From positions 4,719,501 to 4,783,500 of the forward strand of contig JALJCS010000035.1 in NCBI GenBank assembly GCA_023055355.1: a stretch of DNA of 64,000 nucleotides. Reading direction: 5' to 3'. The stretch is from Agelaius tricolor (taxonomy: Eukaryota > Chordata > Aves > Passeriformes > Icteridae). Under the pieces are notes generated by a model. It worked only from the letters and a program-made list of their open reading frames with translations. It had not been told where the DNA came from and did no database searches. Below, in pieces: positions 57,261-64,000 of this stretch (the stretch's first letter is position 1; each line of letters opens with the position of its first letter). The translations under genes and the position numbers were made by a program.

Positions 57261-57266
57261 ATTAAA
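57261..57266 (+). terminator. SRP68: Candidate SRP68 poly(A) signal ATTAAA
   Basis: This is the first common poly(A) hexamer variant after the stop codon, 163 bp downstream. Canonical AATAAA hexamers follow at 58179 and 59019, so longer 3' UTRs are possible. Confidence 0.4.
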
Positions 57267-60200
57267 GACAAACAATTACTCAGAAACAAACATACACTAT
57301 AAATAGCTGAAAATAACCTGGAGCACAGAGAAATTCCTTTCTGCTTGGAGAAGTTTGTGATCAGTGACCTGTCCAGGGTTGGTACACATTTACTCACCAT
57401 GGACCAGGGCATAGATACAATTTGATTCCTGCCTCTGTCCCATAATTTTACACTATTATTTGGTTTTTTGATCTAGAAATTGGGGTGTAATTGGGAAATA
57501 GAGGCAGAAGTAGATGCAGAGCTAAACCAGCAAGGTGAGGCTTCCACACAATGGCTGTGGAACAGTAGCCAAGGCAGCAACTTCTCCTTCCCTTTCAACC
57601 CGGAAGTCTCTATATTTTTAAAGTATGTAACATTCTGAAATGACAAAATAGAGCCTCTTTCCTTATCAATAAGGATGGCAAGCATCAAATATTGATGGTT
57701 ACTCCTGCTGTGGTGGTGAATTTGTATTCTGGGCCAATAGCACCCTTCTTTATTCATACACACACCTCATTAAATACCTACATACAGTATAGAACCTATT
57801 CCTGAAAGTATTTTCCTGGGAAAATAGCTTCATGGGTGGCTTTAGAAATAGCTACTTGCTCTTCTTGGGAAGTTGGGTCTCTTGGTGTTTGTTTTGTCTC
57901 TGATCTAAACCTTGCCTGAAAACAAGATGATCTTTTTCTGGAGTTCATCTGTTGCTTTGTTTCTTGTCCCTGGTCAGTAGCTACACATGAAATGAGGGAT
58001 AAGGAACAGCAGACCAGTAGGTTTGTGAGTGATAATTCATCTCTGTCGTGCCAGACAGCGTTTTTTATAAAGCACCCAGGTGCCATGGGGATGGGCACTT
58101 TGAAAGTGCAGATAATTTCATAATTGTGATCAATTCAGTAGGGAAAAAACCCACAACACATGGGCAGAACTGTTCCTAAATAAAGCATTTGGAAGATTCC
58201 ACCAGCACTGTGTGGGTTTTCACTCAGCCTGTCCTGGCAGGTGAAGCAAGAGTTTGTTCTGGTTGTCTGGACTTAGTGTTTTTTCTCCTTTTGTAGCCAT
58301 TGGAGTAAAGGTTGGAAACAAGGACCATTTTGAATTATTGGGCTTTTGTTGTAACGGGAATTTTCTTTGCAAGGTGCATGTCAGATGAATGGGGGGAATT
58401 AACAATTCCCATTATTTTAATATGAATGTTCACTTTGTTCAGTTTGATCTGATTTGTGAGTTCTCAAAGTACAGAAGAATTGTGTGCTCAGAAAGAGGTG
58501 GGAGGGGGAGGAGGAACCTCTTGTTTGTGTTTAATTTTTGCAACGTGGAAACAAAATGGGAATTTCTGGTGTTGTAGCCAGTTCCCTTTGCCTCTGGATT
58601 CCAGGGGCATTTTACAGAAGAAAGGGAGGTGTACAGGTGAAAGAAATGTGGGAAGATTATTCATCAGATTGCAATTTCTGTAAAACTTGGTCTTGACTGG
58701 CAGCTTTCTCTTCCCCTTACAGCCCATTTCCTTTTAGGCAAGGAAAGGCCCACAATGACCAGGCTCACCTGGTCCCTGTGTCCAGCTGAGCTGCTCTTCT
58801 CAGCTTTTGGATAAAATCACAGGAGTGTTCTCCTTTGGTTTGTACCAAACTCTGCTTTCCTTCCACGGCTCTGTGTTGTGCCTGGATTGATTCCAGGGAA
58901 ACTCCTGTGGCCACTTTCTAGTTACAGTTACAAAAACCTAAGAGCAATTGGCCTCCTTCTGCCAAATGTCTTTTGACAGGGAACTGATGAGTTGAACGCA
59001 GATAAGGAATTTGAAAACAATAAACTTTTCTTCCTGACCTCTGAGGCGTGTAGTTTGTATTAGGAGCACTGAGCACTCTTTGCCTCCCCAGCACTCAGAA
59101 GATCGAGGTCACACCATCACCTGGGGCTGCTGAGCCCCTGGGGAATGGCCACTTAGCTCTGGAGGAGGCTCTTCTGCCCCAAGGCTCAGATAACACCACT
59201 CCGAGGTGACTTGGCTTGTTTGTTTTGGTGTAATGTTAGTGGAAAGTGAATGGAGTGGGGTTTGTGAGCAGTGGTGTGGTTTAAATTATGGAAGGTGCTG
59301 ATGAGGCTTAGGAAAAGAAACCTAAAGATGTAAAGGGGGGGGGGGGGGGGGGAAATTGTTATTGAAGTCACCTGTACGATGCAGACCAAACCAGACTGAC
59401 AAAACCAAGGCTTTTAGCCCTGCAGTGGAGCCTGGGCTGGCTCAGATGAGGCTCGTGGAGCTGCAGGGGCACAGGGCAGGCAGGTGAAGTGTCTGATGTG
59501 CAGAACAAACCAATTCCCCTGGGCCTGCCCGGGTGTTGGGCCTGGAACAGCCAGGGCAAGGTTCAGAGCACGTTGTGGGGCTTGGAAACATCCTCATTGC
59601 CCTGCTCTTTCATCGCTGCTCCTTTAAAGTGCTTGTGCTCTTCCCATGAATTAATTGGCGAGGAGGCCACGTGATTGCCCTCAAAACAGGAAACTCCAGC
59701 AGAATGGTCAAGAGGATTGCTTTCAATCAACTTTTCCTATGGAGTATCTTTGGGATTAGCACTGGAATTTTAATTACAGGCTGAGCTAGCCATGTCTGGT
59801 ACCATTGCATCTATTAAAATAGGAATGAGATGTTCATCACGGCCCTCACTCCACCACCAGTGATAGACCTGTGTCTGAGCAATATTTATTTCTGGTTGTG
59901 CACTCTGAGGGGTCTGGGGACACTGGATGGGGCTCAAGGGACTCATGGGGGACAGAGCATGAGGCAAGCTGGGCACTGAAAGAACTGAAAGGTGGCACGT
60001 GGGATTGCAACAGTCTGGCTTGGGAGCTCCTAAATAACAGTGTCTGCCTCCTTTGAAAAATGGGTTGGGGGTGTTTTAAAGAAGGGATTGTGTTGCTAGA
60101 AAATTGTTGCCTAATCCAAGCTGCTCCAGCTGTGGGTCACCCCAGGTGGGCACTGTCAGGAGTTCTCTGTGGCCTCTGTGGCTGTGTCTTTGGAGCAGCA

Positions 60201-60479
60201 GGTTGTAGGTTTGGCTGGCAGGGGCTGAACTGAGGAGTGGGAAGTCCCTGTCCAACTGCTGTGGGACTAGAATTCATCCTTGGGAGAAGATGCATGTGCT
60301 GAGGGGTTCCTGTGCTCCCTCACAGCTCCTGTGAACTACCCTGTACCCTGTGGGCTGCAGCCGGGGATGATTGAGCTGTTTGCTCACTTAAGGAGTTATT
60401 TGATGTGATACTCTGTGGCTGCTCCTCTTTCTTCAGGATGGAATTGCTGTTTTCAAACAGGAGCAGCTGGAGGTCGGTT

Positions 60480-61010
60480 TTCCTGCCAAGGAAAAGACCG
60501 GGTGGGAGGGAGGGATGCGTGGTGGGACCCCGGCAGAGCGGGCTGGGAGCAGCCGCTGTGCTCGGGCTGTCCTGGGGCAGCGTTCGGAGCTGCCCGGCTG
60601 CTCTGCCCTCTCCTCCCTCCCTGCTCCGGGCTGAGGAGGTGCTGAACTGCAGCTGCCCGCCCGGCCCAGCTGAGCTCCCGGGGTCTCTGCTCGATCCCCG
60701 ATCCTCAGCGCTGGCACTCTCAGGGCTCGGTGCGCGGTGACCTCCCCGGAGCTGCTCCCGCAGGCCCCACCGGCAGCCGAGCTTCGTGCTGGGCCCACCC
60801 GAACCACACCGAGGGTGAGCAGCTGTCGGAATGCAGCCCCTCCCTGCCCCTGTCCTGTGGGCGAGCGCTCCGGGCCTGGCCGCGCCGCTTTGGGCCTGAG
60901 CAGGGCCCGCTCCTGCCGAGCCACGGCCCAGGGGGAGCCACGGCGGCTGCCCCTCGGCCCACGGGGAGGGGATCACCGTGGGGTTCGGGTGGGCCAAAGC
61001 AGGGAATTCC
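60480..61010. promoter_or_regulatory. Orphan GC/CpG-rich patch
   Basis: CpG is clearly denser than in the flanks, with open frames on both strands that are by-products of GC richness (the longest, 60320-61255 on the minus strand, resembles no known protein). It may be the promoter of a downstream gene or an unannotated transcript. Confidence 0.4.
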
Positions 61011-64000
61011 TTGTTCGGGAGCATCCACCTCGCAGTATGCTCACTGTCTGTGTGCTTTGGGGATTTGCTTTGTGACCAGCAGCTCGGTGCCAGCGCCAGA
61101 GCTGAGCCCAAGTGCAGACTCCGCCCGCGAGGGAGGAGGCTGTGTCCATCCCCTGCCCCTCCGTGGGCTGCTGCGAGGGACCTGTGGTGAAAACCTTCCC
61201 GCCTCTGGCCTAAAACGCAGTAATGGCTCAGAGGGGAGGTTGAAAACCCTTTCAAAGGGTGTTATTTACATGTCTGTTGTGCGCGGGCGGCCCTGGGCGC
61301 AGCTTTCATGTTCCCCAGTGCCGTCCATTCACATCCAGAATGAATGCATCGCTCCAGCTCCGAGCGTGCACTTGGCATTTCCAGGCACTGCCACGCCGGG
61401 ATCTTCGTCAAACCCCTCCACTGCTGAGCACCCGAGGTGCTGCCGATATTAAAGTCAAAATTCTTGCTGTGGGAACGATCGTGTCCCTGCCTTGCTGCGC
61501 TGCAGGACGTCGCTGGCCGTGCCCAGCACAGACTCGGCGCTTTGCCCCAGGCTCACACGCTGTGCATGAGGATTAGTGACTCCCGTCCCTGCCCGTGGTC
61601 AGTCCAGGGAGCCGTGCTGGGGCTGTGGTGCCCGAATGACTAAAGAGCAGCATCAAAGCCTCTGAATTACCTTCAGTGCTTGCCTTTTTCCACACAAGCA
61701 GGAGAGCGTCTAATTTTCTCAGAGCATCAAATTAAGTCGGGGAAGGTGAGGTCTGGCCATGGAGAATTAGCTGTGGCAGACACATTCATCCTGCTCTGGT
61801 CCCTGCCTGTGACACAGAAGCACTTGCTGCTGAATCAGGCAACCACAGCTCACAATTGGAACTTTGCAGGAGGTTTATGTGTGGTTGAAATTTGGGGCTC
61901 TGGGCTGGAAGATGCAGTTTTGGGTATGAGCCCCCTTGGCTCAAATGTTCTTGGCTGCTGCACCCTCTGCCCTCACAGATGGGTTGGGAGGTGTTTTGCA
62001 GGGGCTGTCACCATTCTGTGCCCTGCCTTAGTCACCCTGGAAGGGTTTGTCTCCTCTCCCTGATAGCCCTGTGGTGCAAGCAGAGCCCTTCCAGGAGCTT
62101 GGTTTGGTTTGGAGAGTGTCTGATCCTTCCTAGCACCCTCCTCCCTAAGGGCCTCCACGTCTTGCTGGATGGGCTGCTCCAGCCTAGGCCCCTCTGAATG
62201 CCTGCTGCTTCAGCCAGCTCTTTGTTGAGGTTGTTCTCCCAAGCAGGAACATCTGTGAGCTGCTCCAAGCATGTATTTCAGTTGGCCACCACCTGCAATC
62301 CACCATCCTGCAGGTATTCTGCACATTGCAGGGCCTTTGCCTTGCACCTGAGTGCGGGGAGCAAACCTGCCCTCATATTTCACTTTCCATCACCCAGCAC
62401 AGACTGGCTGCCAGGTGCTTCATCCCAGCATTTGCAGGGCATGGTCCCTTCTCCAGGGCACTCCTGTTTGGGCAAAGCAGCTTTGAAACAAACACTCCAA
62501 AAGCTCTGCTCTCCCACCCTGATTCCATGGGTTCCTTCTCCAGCTGTGCCGTGTGTGTGAAGGCTGCCTCTCCAGGCAGGTGTTTAATTACCTCATTGCC
62601 TCGTTAATGATCTAGGACACATCTTGTTCAGATCCAATCACTCAGGGAGCAGCTCCTCAGCTGTGTCACTGGATAATAAAGCCAAATTTGCAGGCTGCAT
62701 CCTGTAAGTTACAAGCAAGTTTTCCAGACAAAGTGTCCTGAGAATCTGCCATTAGTGAATTTATTTAGTGCTATTACAGCCTTGCTAATCCTCTGGGGAG
62801 AGGAAAATGAGGCTAAGGCGTTAACTGCTGCAGGGAATTGTCCTGATGTCCTGCTCCTTAGCTCTGGGGCTTGAACTCAAGGAGCTGCAGGATGCTGGAA
62901 TGAGGCTGGAGAGGCCGTGGGGTGGGAAGCAGGCAGCTCCTTTTGATGTCTGAAGGGTCTGAGGATGAGTAGTCTGCAACAGCCCTGGGACTGGGCTGTT
63001 AAGGAGATGGCGTGGTGGGAATGTCCCCTGTACTTAGAGAGATCCAAAGGAGCAGGACAACAGGACAAGGGCTGCCCATCTGTGCTGTGCTGGCCTGGGC
63101 CACCTCTGGCTCCTGAGAAAAGATCCCTGGAGCTGAGCTGGCTCTGCATCCAGAGCCCCCTGACCCTACAGACCCTGGCAGGGTGCTGAGCCTGTCCCAG
63201 TCTGGGGAGCTTTTAATGGGGCTTAATTCCACCTGGAGGGAGGATCCCAGGGCCTTTGCACTTCCCCTCTGCTTATCAGTTGGCAAAGATAAGGCAAAGC
63301 AAAACAAGGTTTGAGGACCCAGTAATTTTAGACTCCAGAGTATCAAGTGTCCCATTATCCCAGTGGTGAGGCAGTTTTTTCAGCTGGGCTGTTCTGAGGC
63401 TCTGGAGATTCACTTTGGCTTGTGGAGTACGAAAACTGCTCCACAAGGGGGAAAAGGGCTGGAATGGGAATTGTATGAAAATGTGCTGGCCTTGGTGTCT
63501 GCAAGGCAAACAGAGGCTGATGAGAGTGGGCAGCCAGGCTCTGATCCCTCCCAGCGTGGTGTGGGTGCCCTGGTTTCATGCTCCACTGCTCTCCATGGCT
63601 TTGGAAGCACTCAGAAGGGTTTTCCTGTGGCTGAGGTCAGCTCAAGTGTTGCAGGCTCAGTCTCCAGCTGCAAAGATCAGGTATCCTTTGTAAGCCTTGG
63701 CCTGGGCTGCCTGGACCTGCTGGTCCTGTTGCCAAACAAGGAGCATCTCCAGAGAGCAGAGCATCCCTCGTGGGTGCAGAGGCTCCCTGGGGATGGGGTG
63801 GTAGGAGCTGCTGGTGAGGTGGGTTGCTTTTATTGGGTGTAAATATGGGTCATTGTGAGCAGGGGCCTTACAGGGTGAGGAGATGTACAAACTGCTTTTC
63901 CATAGGTATTTTATAAACAGCTCTAGGCTGTTTCCAGGTGTCAAACAATTGGAGACCAAACCCCAAACCCCCACTGCATCTGTGCTCACTGGTTGTTCCT

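Larger units (their letters stand above)
57099..64000. other. Intergenic, downstream of SRP68
   Basis: The SRP68 3' UTR occupies an unknown first part; poly(A) candidates are ATTAAA at 57261-57266, AATAAA at 58179-58184 and AATAAA at 59019-59024. A run of 18 G lies at 59335-59352. No gene is recognised to the right edge. In human the next gene is EVPL (envoplakin), in the same orientation as SRP68; no envoplakin sequence is visible here. Confidence 0.5.

Noticed and set aside
60320..61255. Minus-strand open frame of 311 codons
   Set aside because: GC-rich sequence gives long frames on both strands; no domain recognised and no exon structure.
1..64000. tRNA, rRNA or snoRNA genes
   Set aside because: I saw no convincing cloverleaf or box C/D or H/ACA arrangement by eye; a covariance-model scan would be needed to exclude intronic snoRNAs.

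Overview
The window is vertebrate nuclear DNA, most likely from a bird and probably a songbird. Three intron-bearing genes with GT-AG splice sites read as close relatives of human proteins. Introns are short, and 3' ends of CR1 LINEs (the main avian retrotransposon) and several LTR-like repeats that look passerine lie between and inside the genes. There is nothing prokaryotic: no operons, CRISPR arrays or plasmid features.

Layout. 1-11.1 kb is gene-free by my reading. It holds LTR-like repeats (about 1.5-2.1, 7.7-8.2, 8.6-9.2 and 10.2-10.8 kb), a 27-unit, 22-bp minisatellite (5947-6540), an orphan CpG-rich patch (8.3-8.6 kb) and a CR1 tail ending about 20 bp from a promoter. 11.14-31.92 kb is EXOC7 (+ strand, exocyst subunit Exo70), which I resolve into 21 coding exons. 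Three of these are in-frame cassette exons, so the full form is 720 aa and the shortest 653 aa. 31.9-37.0 kb is intergenic. 37.03-40.13 kb is GALR2 (- strand, galanin receptor 2), two coding exons, 373 aa, preceded by a purine-rich repeat tract. 41-43.6 kb is intergenic. 43.95-57.10 kb is SRP68 (+ strand, signal recognition particle subunit), 16 exons, about 615 aa, with a long G-quadruplex-capable tract just upstream. 57.1-64 kb is intergenic, with a GC-rich patch at 60.5-61.0 kb.

The order EXOC7-GALR2-SRP68 and the relative strands match the human 17q25.1 block. ZACN, which in human sits between EXOC7 and GALR2, is not recognisable here. The genes do not form a pathway: EXOC7 tethers secretory vesicles at the plasma membrane, SRP68 helps target nascent secretory proteins to the ER, and GALR2 is a neuropeptide GPCR. 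EXOC7 and SRP68 have TATA-less, CpG-rich, YY1-type housekeeping promoters.

I found no convincing new biological system. The points most worth a second look are the unresolved splice donor of SRP68 exon 1, the G-quadruplex-capable tract upstream of SRP68, the duplicated YY1/NRF1 modules beside a CR1 tail at the EXOC7 promoter, the minisatellite that is stop-free in all three frames of the minus strand, and a pair of near-identical 42-bp elements in two SRP68 introns.
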